A stretch of 64,000 nt of DNA from Rhododendron vialii (Eukaryota; Streptophyta; Magnoliopsida; Ericales; Ericaceae), in assembly GCF_030253575.1 (NCBI RefSeq), contig NC_080561.1:10326501-10390500 (forward strand), written 5' to 3'. Under the pieces are notes generated by a model. The model saw only the letters and a program-made list of their open reading frames with translations, made no database searches and had not been told where the DNA came from. Of this stretch, positions 1-9,620 are shown piece by piece. The position numbers were made by a program, and so were the translations under genes. Within the stretch, counting starts at the first letter, position 1. Every line of letters starts with the position of its first letter.

Positions 1-500
1 TTGGCCGATATGAACGAAGTGACTCTAGCACCCCCAGCGAGAGAACTGCATGCATGATTAGACATCATGCAACTAGATGACCGAAACCAACTACAGCGCT
101 CTAAAATGGGAAAAAGGATTGCGGGGAAGAATCGCAACCGTGGTTATTGGAATGAAAACTGCTGGGGGACGGTGTATCATAACTGAGAGGGACCATTTTT
201 TTCCGTAGCTTTTTCTACACACACAACCCAACAAACACTAGTACTAATTAAGCTAAAAGCCTACCAGCCCACCCCTTCCCAAAACCACCACCTCCAAACC
301 GCCGCAAGCAACCAAACTGCATGCCAAGCCGTGCTATCCCGAGCTACCAACAAACCGATCCCAATCTCGCAGGCGTCTAGCCGAACAAAAACTTTGACCA
401 TGCCCTTTGAATTGACAATATATTCCTTGATTTCATAATTACTACCAATATTGATAATTTTTAAAATTCTTTTAGGACGTTCATTATTAGACGAACATTA
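1..500. other. Intergenic DNA, nothing recognised
   Basis: No open reading frame, repeat pair or RNA gene could be supported here. The sequence is of mixed composition and becomes AT-rich toward position 480. Confidence 0.5.
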
Positions 501-1335
501 GTCACAGAACATGGACCTCAACTCTCTCTCTCTCTACCTTTCCCAGAGAAACCCCGAGAACCCCCCCCCCCCCCCCCCCCCCCCCCCGCCCTTTTTTCCA
601 GATCTGGTCTTTCCGGGGGAGGGGGCCGCCGCCTCCTCTCTCCCCTCCCCCCGAGCTCCACCTCCCCCTTCCCCTCCTCTCCATCTTTTCTCCCCCACTC
701 CCTTCTCTGGGTTTGTTTTCAGATTTCCTCCGTTTTTTGTTTTGGTTCGAGTGTTGCTGAGTTCGATTCTTGACTCCGACCAGCGGCTTGTGAGTCTGGT
801 TTGGTCCGGGCTCCTCCTCGACCTCAAGATCTGGTGGCAGGTCTGACGATTCAGTGGGCGTCGGTGGTGGGCTGCGAATAACGGCGAGGTGGGGGGCAGC
901 GTTGAGGTTTAGTTTTTTTGTTTTTTTTTCTTTCTTTGTCTTTCTTTTTCCGGCCGTTTGGCTCGGATTCTACCGGCTGATTTGGGTTTCCCCCAAATCA
1001 GTCCGGTTTGGTACCAGTTTGGGTTCCCCAAATCTGGTGAGGAAGAGGTGGTGGGCGAATAATCGGCGCCTTTTGAGGATTGTCCGAGTTTGGGGTTGTT
1101 TGGGGTTGTTGGTGGGTTGTGGTTTGTCCGGGTGCTGTTGTCGGTGAGGGGTCTGCTCTGACCTTTGTTCCGGTGAACAGCTCTCGCCGTCCAAATTTCA
1201 TATGCGCTTATCGGGTTTGAGTTTGGGTCCGGTCCGTTTGGATTCTCTACGATCTAGGCCTTGATTGGTTCTCATCTGGCGAGTTCACCGGTCTTGCTTT
1301 GCAGGGGATGCCTGTGTCAAAGTCTAGATAGTTTT
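501..1335 (+). other. GC-rich block resembling a promoter-proximal leader, no supported CDS
   Basis: Base composition shifts sharply: a CT run at about 520-537, a run of 27 C at 561-587, then pyrimidine-rich and later GT-rich sequence. This looks like the 5' leader and first intron of a plant transcription unit. A possible splice acceptor ending in TTTGCAG lies near 1303, but the ATG just after it (about 1307) meets a stop within a few codons. The reading frames in the block encode low-complexity proline- or glycine-rich peptides and I do not treat them as genes. It could be a leader stranded by rearrangement or captured by a transposon, or the 5' end of an element. Confidence 0.35.
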
Positions 1336-3340
1336 GACTCATTCTTGTATTTTTTTATGAAATCTGTATTACTTTCGGGCATTGTTATGAATTGAATTGA
1401 CTGTGTTTCAAAAAAAGCTTGAAAAATTAGAGAGGTTTTGAAAAGTGTTTAAGCTTTATTTACCCATGGCATCGATCTGAAATGAACTTATATTGAGATT
1501 ATCAAGAGGAATAAGTAACGATTGTTCAAATAAGATGACTTTGTTATACACCTCGTATGCATGACGAGTCGAGCAACTATATGATTTGTTTTAGCTTTTG
1601 TTTCAAAATTGAACTAGTTTTAAATAGCATTGAACCTTGAATTGGGAATAAATTATTAACTAATTTTTTACTAATATAGAATGAGAAATGAATTTCATGG
1701 AGAGTCTCAAATTCGACTCAATAGACACCAATTGTGATAGTTGAAGGATTGAATAGGTTAAATTGATCGATTGAAGACAAAAATAGACAGAAGTTAAATA
1801 GTTGAGTGCAAAAACGTGAAAATAAAATTACTGAAGGAGTGAGGGGCTGAGATGCAATGGTTATCATCCAAGGGCTAAAAAATGGGGGCGTATGGTATGT
1901 TTCAAATAAGGGGTGTGCACCGTAGGCAAATCCAGAGCTTAAAACTTCTAATTAGGTAAGATCTAAAGTTTCTACGTAGTACATCGGACTGGGCTCATTT
2001 CATTCCATACTTTCCAAACAAACAATTCATATCAACTACGGTTGTGAATGGAGTGAGCTGTTGTGAGCGACTCGAGGCTCAACTGGGCCTAGTTCATTTG
2101 GTAAATGAATTGAGCTAAAATATGATTTTTGACCCGTTTAGCAAAAGAGTCGAGCTCAAGTTAGCCATAGCTTGAATTATCTGTAGCTCGACTCTAGCTT
2201 GTTGATAAACTCATCTTGTATGTATAGTCTCGGCTCGTATATAGAGACTCGTTTACTTACTTGAACTGAGCACGAGTTTTGAAATGCTAACCGAGCTCAA
2301 GCTAAATTGTAGGGCTCGATTTGAGCTCAAACACCTTAAAGTTTGGCTCAACTCATTATGATCATACCCAAAAAAAAATTACTCCCATCTACATGTGCCT
2401 GACCTAACCTATATTAAAAGGGTACCCTAACTTTCTCCGACATTTAGTGTGGTTAGTTCATTATTCTCCCTTTTAAAGCAGAGGTCCTGAATTCGAATTC
2501 TAACGAAAGAAGTGCTCAACTTCCGTTGTAACCACCACCAACTGACCATTAACATCCTATCGTCCAAGGAAAAAAAATATGCATAGATCCCTTCCAGCCG
2601 TTCTTTTTTTTTTTTTTTCCTTTCTTTAAGATTGCAACTGCTGTACACGCTACCCAGCTAGTTGACAGTGTGGGATGGTCAACTCTTTGTTTCAAAATAT
2701 ATACCCAGCCCCAAATAGCTCGATCTTTTGGGTAATCATTCATTTTGCACACAGAATGTATTTATAAGATTCTTTTTTGAAGAAATTTGACATCAACTCT
2801 CTCTTCTCGATGAGATCTTTAAATGGGTGTTAAAAATTTAAAAAAAAAAATCGTATACATTATTCTTTCTGTGCAAAACACACGGTTATAGAAAAAGATC
2901 GAGGAAAAAAAAAAATTGGGATGGATGGAATATGTAGTTATTCCGAGCCCAATCGATTTGCAGAGTGATTATTCAGTGCACCTAGACTACCACTATGTTT
3001 GTTTAAAAATCGTTTTCCACCACACAATACATGAAAGGGTTTTAGGCACCACTTAACGGTGCTCCAGAAACACTAATCAGACAATCAACTCGATATTCAT
3101 CACAAATAAAGTACTTCATTTGGAAGAACCTACCTCAAAAGGAAACTACTGTTCCGATTGCTCCATATGAGCTAACAATGCCCTGTTTGATTTTCTACGC
3201 CTATGTTTCAATTGAAAATTTGCACCAATCAGTTAACCGCAACTAGCCTCTTGTTTATCAGGAAATAATCACATGTCAATGGGCAAGAAAGATTCCGATT
3301 GATTGAGATAAGCATTAATTAATCCACGCAAACTACACAA
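1336..3340. other. AT-rich intergenic DNA with a degenerate hAT-like repeat
   Basis: No gene seen. About 2040-2345 is rich in GAGCTCGAG-type words and ends near TAGGGCTC, like the better preserved hAT-type element at 10477-10716, so it is probably an old relative. The rest is unassigned; a T-rich run lies near 2605-2620. Confidence 0.4.
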
Positions 3341-3357
3341 ACAAATTGCCAGTCTAC

Positions 3358-3364
3358 TATTTAA
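3358..3364 (+). promoter_or_regulatory. Probable TATA box of the carboxylesterase gene
   Basis: TATTTAA stands about 154 bp before the chosen ATG at 3518, followed by a CT-rich leader (about 3398-3440). This spacing suits a plant core promoter with a short 5' untranslated region. It is position and motif only. Confidence 0.4.
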
Positions 3365-3517
3365 GGCCAGACTCCCTAACTACTAAAACCCACATCGTTC
3401 CCCTTCTCTCTCCAAAACTCCTCCTTATCTCTCTCATAACTCAGTTTGTCCGAACCAGATAAGCGCACATCGACTAATCACGGGACTATCGCTCCTTCTT
3501 TTTTCAAAGAAATAGCA

Positions 3518-4435
3518 ATGGGTTCGTGTGCTAGTCAAATAACCCACGATTTCCCTCCATTTTTTCGAGTACACAAAGACGGCCGCATTGAACGATTGCA
3601 GGTCCCCTCTGCCTACGCCCCCCCAGCCGTCGATCCCCAAACCGGCGTCGAATCAAAAGACGTTGTGATCTCCCCAGATACAGGGGTCAAAGCCCGCATC
3701 TTCCTACCCAAAATCGACAGCCCAGATCAGACGAAACTCCCCCTCCTTGTACACTACCACGGTGGGGCATTCTGCGTCGGATCATCCCTCGACATCGCCA
3801 CTACTCGATTTCTCAACATCCTGACCTCCGTAGCCAACGCAATCACGGTTTCTGTTGACTATAGGCTCGCTCCAGAGCACCCGCTGCCAACTGCGTATGA
3901 TGACTCTTGGTCCGCGTTGCAGTGGATTGCTACTCATTTAAACGGCAAAGGACCTGAATTATGGTTAAACGAGTACGTTGATTTTGGGCGGATTTTCCTA
4001 ATGGGTGACAGTGCTGGAGCAAATATAGCCCACCACATGGCAGTCCGGGTTGGGGCAACGGGGCTAGAAGGTTTTAAGGTTAGTGGGGCGGTTATAGTGC
4101 ATCCGTATTTTGCAGTTAATGAACCGGATAAGATGATTCAGTTTTTATATCCGGGGAGTAGCGGGACAGATAGCGACCCGAAATTGAATCCGAAGTCTGA
4201 TCCGGATTTGGATAAAATGGGTTGTGAGAAAGTGCTGGTATTCGTGGCGGAGAAAGATTGGTTGAAATCGAGAGGTGTGGAGTATTGTGAGACGTTGAAG
4301 AATAGTGGATGGAAAGGGAATGTTGAGTTGGTGGAGAATGAAGGGGAGGATCATGTCTTCTATAAACTGAATCCTACTTGTGAAAAGGCTTTGCTTTTGA
4401 TGCAAAAGTTAGCTTCTTTTGTAAATCAAGGTTGA
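3518..4435 (+). CDS. Carboxylesterase, CXE/GID1-like alpha/beta hydrolase
   Basis: Single-exon gene of 305 residues, a plant class I carboxylesterase (hormone-sensitive-lipase fold) expected to hydrolyse small carboxylic esters in the cytosol. The oxyanion-hole motif HGGAF is at residues 81-85, the nucleophile motif GDSAG at 163-167 (Ser165), the acid in AEKD at Asp247 and the base in EDHVF at His279, so the catalytic triad is complete. His279 argues for an enzyme and not a GID1 gibberellin receptor, which lacks that histidine. The start is the ATG at 3518 (G at -3, G at +4). The frame is open upstream to about 3446 but has no earlier ATG. The stretch between HPYF (195-198) and the GCEKVLVF block (235-242) is shorter than I expect for the family, which usually runs about 310-330 residues. 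No signal peptide is evident. The exact substrate is unknown. Confidence 0.93.
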   Translation: MGSCASQITHDFPPFFRVHKDGRIERLQVPSAYAPPAVDPQTGVESKDVVISPDTGVKARIFLPKIDSPDQTKLPLLVHYHGGAFCVGSSLDIATTRFLNILTSVANAITVSVDYRLAPEHPLPTAYDDSWSALQWIATHLNGKGPELWLNEYVDFGRIFLMGDSAGANIAHHMAVRVGATGLEGFKVSGAVIVHPYFAVNEPDKMIQFLYPGSSGTDSDPKLNPKSDPDLDKMGCEKVLVFVAEKDWLKSRGVEYCETLKNSGWKGNVELVENEGEDHVFYKLNPTCEKALLLMQKLASFVNQG

Positions 4436-4564
4436 ATGATTCGAACCCCGGCCTCCATTCAATTTTTACCAATGCCCAAAAAAGTAATATCATTGTAAAG
4501 GAGAGATGACATAATGATATGATTTTTGAACTTCTTCATATTTTTTGATAAAAGAAAGAGAGTA

Positions 4565-5116
4565 CTTCTTTCATCCCCATTTTTAGTTCCTGTTAGGAGT
4601 CTTTAATTGATTTTATCTTGCAATTTATAATTTTTTAGGTGATTTTGAAAAAATTTATAAAAGAGCTCATTGAGATCTATCAAATAAAATTCATATTGCA
4701 TATAAATAGTATTACCAATTAAAAATTATAATTAGTTTTTGAGTCTTGCTATAGGGACCGATGGGTCCCTTACCGAAATCGTACCGATGGCCGCACCAGG
4801 CCGGACAGTCGATCCCAGTCGTCCAAAAATTCTAAAAAAAAAACGAGGAGGCCCGTGCTGGAAACAACGGCATATATCTGATGTGTGTAGGGTGCTTGAA
4901 AATTTGTTTGGATCAAACACCCTACACACATCGGATGCCGTTGATTTCCGTGTGGGCCTCCTCGTTTTTTTTATAAAATTTTTGGACGGCTCGGATCGGC
5001 CGTCCGACCCTGCACGGCCGTCAGTACAATTTCAGTAAGAGACCCCTATAGGTTTTCTATTAGTTTTTCATCCGGTTGAGATAGGACGATGGACAAAAGA
5101 ATGGAGACGGAGGGAG
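4565..5116. mobile_element. Stowaway-type MITE interrupted by another MITE
   Basis: Left end CTTCTTTCATCCCCATTTTT and right end, read in reverse, CTCCCTCCGTCTCCATTC form the terminal inverted repeat typical of Stowaway (Tc1/mariner) elements. Each is flanked by TA (4563-4564 and 5117-5118). The inner sequence (GAGATCTATCAAATAAAATT and following) is shared with the copy near 30404-30620. The element is split by the insertion at 4741-5058. Confidence 0.75.
4741..5058. mobile_element. Mutator-like foldback MITE nested in a Stowaway element
   Basis: About 300 bp forming one long hairpin: CTATAGGGACC at 4749 pairs with GACCCCTATAG ending at 5051, and most of the inner sequence pairs as well (for example CGAGGAGGCCC with GGGCCTCCTCG). 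It is flanked by the direct repeat ATTAGTTTTT at 4731-4740 and 5059-5068. The related element near 30580 carries the uninterrupted site with one copy of this word, so the repeat is a target duplication of about 9-10 bp, pointing to the Mutator superfamily. The exact element ends are uncertain by a few bases. Confidence 0.75.
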
Positions 5117-5118
5117 TA

Positions 5119-6183
5119 ACTTTTTTATGGAGGTTTTCGTAAACTAAGTTTATGGAGGCCCAATCTCGCACATCCGAAAGTGTTTTGGATGGTCCGAATT
5201 GAAAATTCAATTTTGACCGGTAAAAAATACTTTTTATCGGTCAAAATTAAAAACACATCTCAACCATTGATTGCCGAAATGGACAGATCCGTGAATAAGT
5301 TTCCCTCTAAAAAAATCGAAACTCCTCTATCTAAAGTACTTAACTGCCTTGCAAATCATGTACTTATCAACTGTAATTACCATGATTTTGTTTTGGTAAA
5401 GAACCTAATTAACAAGTAACAAACAAACAGTAATGATTCTGGGTCGCCGGAAAAAGGGGTCCGCAAATACTCTTAAGAGCAAGTCAAATGGCACAAGTCA
5501 GTCCCATAAAATGGCAAAATTGACCAAAAATACCCTATCCCAATGGGTGGCCATTTGTAAGTGCAGGGCCATTTGTGCAGCCATTTTCACCCAAAAAAAA
5601 ATGGCACCCAAAAATTCCTCCCGCCCTTTTTACTCCAGAGATCCATATGAGCACATAATCATAGACAAGTCTTTAGAACGATTGAGATCGTGGGTTAGGT
5701 TCACTCTTTTGTGCTTAATTGTAATATTTGAGTTTGTTAGGCTATCATGTGTTTTTGGACTTCCTTGTTTTAGTTGGGCTTTTAGGCCTTCAGATCACTT
5801 GGATGTATTTTTCAACATTTCGTTGGATTTTCTCTTTTCTTTTTTTTTAATAAAATGTTACTTTTGCTGATAAAAAAATGATTGAGATGGTTATATTAAT
5901 ATATTTTTAAAAAAAAAAATTCATGACGGCCAAAATAATCAAGAGATAAAAAGCTCCCAATGGACAAAGAGTTTGTAAATTAATACTCCAGGGAACGAAA
6001 GTTGAATTGTAGAATTAATTCTACATTTTTTGAGCTATATACAAGTGTGTATATGGCCCACATGCTATAAACATATTAAGACACTTATAATTACACTAAC
6101 TATATAAAGATTATTAGAACTAATCTTTTTAGTAGTTCTGAGTGTGGGCACGTGGGTTTCATCTGTCCTGGATATATGTTTTG
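5119..6183. other. Intergenic DNA with one short retroposed fragment
   Basis: No gene is supported. The reading frames here are short and resemble no family I know. The only element I can define is the LINE-like tail at 5689-5879. The rest is AT-rich. Confidence 0.4.
5689..5879 (+). mobile_element. 5'-truncated LINE-like 3' tail
   Basis: A 191-bp piece ending in TTAATAAAATGTTAC, GCTGAT and a short A run. It is bounded by the direct repeat GATTGAGAT at 5680-5688 and 5880-5888. The ending resembles plant L1-type LINE 3' ends, and the repeat fits target-primed reverse transcription. Confidence 0.55.
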
Positions 6184-7129
6184 GAGAAATTATTCGTTGC
6201 CCCAAGGGCAATGCTAGGTGGTGCCTCCCACCTTTTTTTTTTTTGATCTGCAGGTGCCTCCCACCTTAAATATCTACTGAAACGCATTTTCTTCTCCCCT
6301 GTCCCACTAGACACAGCCTTTTCTCTAAAATTAAGTGTTTCAAATTTCAATTCAAACACCTTAAATATCTACTGAAACGCGTTTTCTTCTCCCCTGTCCC
6401 ACTAGACACAGCCTTTTCTCTAAAATTAAGTGTTTCAAATTTCAATCCGTTTGAATGGGTGAGAAAATTTTATTTTTTTATCATTTAATTCTAAATGGTC
6501 ATAATTAAATTTTGACTATAGGGCTCTCGTTGATTAACTCTAAGAAAGTCGTAGAATCAAATATCTCTTAGGACTAACCAACGAGAGCCTTAGAGTCAAA
6601 ATTTAATTATGACCCTTTAGAATTAAATGATCAGATAAATAAAATCTTCTCACCCATTCAAACGGATTGAAATTTGGAACACTTAATTTTTCAATCTTCA
6701 GTTTATATATGGTTAAAAAATTAAGTGCTTCAAATTTCAATCCGTTTGAATGGGTGAGAAGATTTTATTTATCTGATCATTTAATTCTAAAGGGTCATAA
6801 TTAAATTTTGACTCTAAGGCTCTCGTTGGTTAGTCCTAAGAGATATTTGATTCTACGACTTTCTTAGAGTTAATCAACGAGAGCCCTATAGTCAAAATTT
6901 AATTATGACCATTTAGAATTAAATGATAAAAAAATAAAATTTTCTCACCCATTCAAACGGATTGAAATTTAAAACACTTAATTTTAGAGAAAAGGCTGTG
7001 TCTAGTGGGACAGGGGAGAAGAAAACGCGTGTCAGTAGATATTTAAGATGAAAGGCACCTGCGGATAAAATAAAAAAAAGGGTGGGAGGCACCACCTGGC
7101 ATTGCCCTTGGGGCAACGAATAATTTCTC
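6184..7129. mobile_element. Foldback Mutator-like element, 946-bp near-perfect palindrome
   Basis: The two halves mirror each other across a centre near 6700. Termini GAGAAATTATTCGTTGCCCC and its complement are exact, flanked by the 9-bp direct repeat TATGTTTTG (6175-6183 and 7130-7138), the hallmark of Mutator insertion. Each arm also contains a smaller palindrome of about 270 bp (about 6425-6690 and 6716-6985) with the words CTCTCGTTG and CAACGAGAG. The left arm alone carries a 95-bp tandem duplication (6263-6357 repeated at 6358-6452). There is no transposase; it is non-autonomous. Confidence 0.85.
6233..6252 (-). repeat. Micro-retroinsertion (T12 GATCTGCA) with 13-bp target duplication
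   Basis: GGTGCCTCCCACC occurs at 6220-6232 and again at 6253-6265, flanking a 20-bp insert that reads TGCAGATC plus poly(A) on the minus strand. The matching place in the right arm of the palindrome also has an A-rich insert after GCGGAT, so the event predates the arm duplication. Confidence 0.6.
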
Positions 7130-7203
7130 TATGTTTTGGCATGAAACATGTGAACACCTCATCAGTAGGGATAATTGACTAGAGGTTGGCAGGGACTTTG
7201 CGT

Positions 7204-7412
7204 TGGTGTTGTGCAATTAGATGTACAGTATCGTGCTGCGTATCTCAGAGCCATTGGATCGTGCATTCGACGGCTCGGATCTCATTTTGGCAACCAACGA
7301 TTGAGAGCCGTTCATTACCAAGATGAGATCCGAGCCGTCGGACGCACAATCTGACGGCTCAGAGTTGCGCAGCACGGTGCTGCGCACACTATTGCACAAC
7401 ACCATCCCCCAA
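7204..7412. mobile_element. Hairpin MITE
   Basis: GGTGTTGTGCAAT at 7205 pairs with ATTGCACAACACC ending at 7403. The arms pair over about 85 bp, including CGACGGCTCGGATCTCAT and its complement, around a short loop near 7290-7305. I found no convincing target duplication, so the superfamily is open. Confidence 0.6.
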
Positions 7413-7465
7413 TTCGGTTGGCAAATAACCCATGCGTGTCTGTGTGAATACATAATTGAGAAATA

Positions 7466-7589
7466 CTAAGTGCAAAGAAAATGAGCAAAGAAAGACCCTT
7501 AAAGTGTACATGAACGGCTCAGACAGTGAATCTGAGCCGTTCATGTACACTTTAAGGGTCTTTTCTTTGCCCATTTTTTTTGTCCCTAG
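7466..7589. mobile_element. Small hairpin MITE with a near-perfect stem
   Basis: The stem of about 33 bp beginning GACCCTTAAAGTGTACATG is perfect and closed by a 7-base loop (CAGTGAA). The outer stem continues imperfectly with CAAAGAAAATGAGC against GCCCATTTTTTTTG to give arms of about 58 bp. The size and shape resemble MITE-derived small-RNA precursors. Whether it is transcribed cannot be seen. Confidence 0.6.
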
Positions 7590-7877
7590 CACAGACCTAT
7601 ATAATTTTACTACTTTGCCCTTAGGATTAATTCATTTTATAGCTAAATTAGTTAGCATAAATTTTGTTTTCTATTCGAATAATATTAAAAATCGTTTTTG
7701 TGACACAACTTCAAAAAACTTTTCACACCAACTGGTGTTATTTGTTTTTTTTATAACGAGTGGTTGGGCACACACTCCACATGTTCAGACGTGAGATACA
7801 TGGGTGCGGGAATGGGTGGAGTGGGTAGTTGAGCTTCATTGATTTTACTAGTTTGCCCTAATAGTTTGTTCATATTA

Positions 7878-8293
7878 GGAGGCGGGGGGCTGCTGCCTTG
7901 GGGCAGCAGCGTGTTGCTGTGCCCTGTTTGTGGACCCATCCTGTTCTCGCTCCAATAATCGGAAGCGTTCATTTTGTAGAGCTCGTCGAGTAGAACAACT
8001 ATGCAAAAAATCAATTTATTTGGATATCATTAAGTGCCTGATCGGAGCCCATATAACTGGTCCATGGGTTACAATGGATTTGATCCAGTGTTTCGGATCC
8101 ATTCTTTTCATAATAAAAAGGTTTCGATCAAGCACTTAATGATATCCAATTAAGCTGATTTTTTGCATAGTTATTCTACTCGACGAGCTCTACAAAGTGA
8201 ACGCTTCCGATCATTGGAGCGAGATTGGGGTGGGTCCACAAACAGGGCACAGCAGCACGCTGCTGCCCCTTGGGGCAGCAGCCCCCCGCTTCC
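7878..8293. mobile_element. Foldback Mutator-like element, 416 bp
   Basis: Termini GGAGGCGGGGGGCTGCTGCC and, reversed, GGAAGCGGGGGGCTGCTGCC pair, and inner blocks such as CTCGTCGAG and GGATATCATTAAG pair too. The element is bounded by the exact 9-bp duplication TTCATATTA at 7869-7877 and 8294-8302. It carries no coding capacity. It is the second Mutator-type foldback in 2 kb. Confidence 0.82.
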
Positions 8294-8302
8294 TTCATAT
8301 TA

Positions 8303-9461
8303 TGGTAGAACTAATTGTAAAAATTCTTTTTTCTACTATTTTTTTCGAATCAAAATTTGTTTTCTATTAGAATAATATTGAAAATCACGTAGGACAGATT
8401 CAAAATTTTGTACCCATCACTTGTTCTTCCTTCATATATTAAAATAAAATATTTATTATCTTATACTACTACTGTAGTACGTTATTGCTTAATCTCTCGG
8501 ACCCTTTACGATAAAGACATGTTTTTTAATTGTTTGAAATACTATCAAATTGAACAACGTTGTGATAATACTAGGAATTCTATTTCTTTCTTTTTCTTTG
8601 TCTTTTTGTGCATTAGACAAGAAATCAAATCAAATTTTATCCTCAATGATAGGAGATGGGGTGACTCGGGTTTGAAACCGCTACGTGGGAGTATGTGGTG
8701 ACTAGTAGGGATGGAACCAAGATTTCGTAAATAAGGGGGTTGAAATATAAAAATACTAAATTGTTAACCTCAACTCAATGAACAATGGTTAATGTGCAAA
8801 AATATATTTATATATGTCGCAGGTGTATAGATATCCTAAAAAATGCATGAATATCTATAGAAAGTATATTAAAACACTAATTTTTTTTCGCATTAAATGT
8901 GGATTATTCACTACATGGGCTCCTAAATATTTTTGAAGCTCAACAAGCTTGAAAACCAAATTTGAACAATTAATTTACTACTCCGCCGGTTCAACTTTTC
9001 TAGTGTTAAAAAAACAAGTTATACTAGATCAACTCGGTTAAAATTTATTTGAGGATCAACTGATTCAACTCCAAGATAAACAAATTAATTTTAATTTTTT
9101 TGTTTTGTAAGTCGTTGAATTTTCAAATCAAACTAGAATATTGTCCATTCGGCTAGTTTTGCATGCTGTACAAGTGCATGGAATATACTTGTGCGTAATG
9201 TTACGGTACATGAAAAGTTTTTCCGAGAGAAAAATGAATGGTTCAAATTTACTTTAATGTTTGAATCTAAGTATTAAAGTGAATCTCAATAAATAATTTC
9301 ATTTTCACGGACATTTCCAGATTTAATTTTTACCTGCATCCTAACATTTTTCTGATATACATGGCACGTGCGATCCCACTGAAAGATCCACCACGAAGAA
9401 GCAATCTCTCTCTGGACAAACACACGCCAGTCCCCTCCCTCTCATACCAAACGGCCCACAC

Positions 9462-9465
<4 letters not shown>
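8303..9465. other. Intergenic DNA and upstream region of the DUF829 gene
   Basis: AT-rich with no supported gene. The last 150 bp before the CT run at 9466 presumably hold the promoter and 5' leader of the downstream gene, but I see no clear TATA box. Confidence 0.35.

Positions 9466-9503
<38 letters not shown>
9466..9503. repeat. CT microsatellite in the 5' leader
   Basis: An uninterrupted (CT)n run of roughly 19 units about 120 bp before the DUF829 start codon. Pyrimidine tracts at this position are common in plant leaders and are often length-polymorphic. Confidence 0.85.
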
Positions 9504-9507
<4 letters not shown>

Positions 9508-9620
9508 CCATGTCTGTACTCCATATCCCAATCGAGGTCAAACCCTCTTCGCTTCAGACTTGAAATTTTCCCCGAAAATAGAAAAAGCCCTAACAAAAAC
9601 CTTGTGAAAAGAAAAGTTCC

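Noticed and set aside
511..846. Open frame starting with ATG in the GC-rich block
   Set aside because: The peptide is a proline run and low-complexity sequence produced by the C tract; no domain, and the frame depends on homopolymer length.
3446..3517. N-terminal extension of the carboxylesterase
   Set aside because: The extension would start at TTG; the first ATG in frame is at 3518 with good context and gives the usual start of the family.
5433..5870. 145-codon frame
   Set aside because: No recognisable domain, and its second half overlaps the LINE-like tail bounded by a target duplication at 5689-5879.
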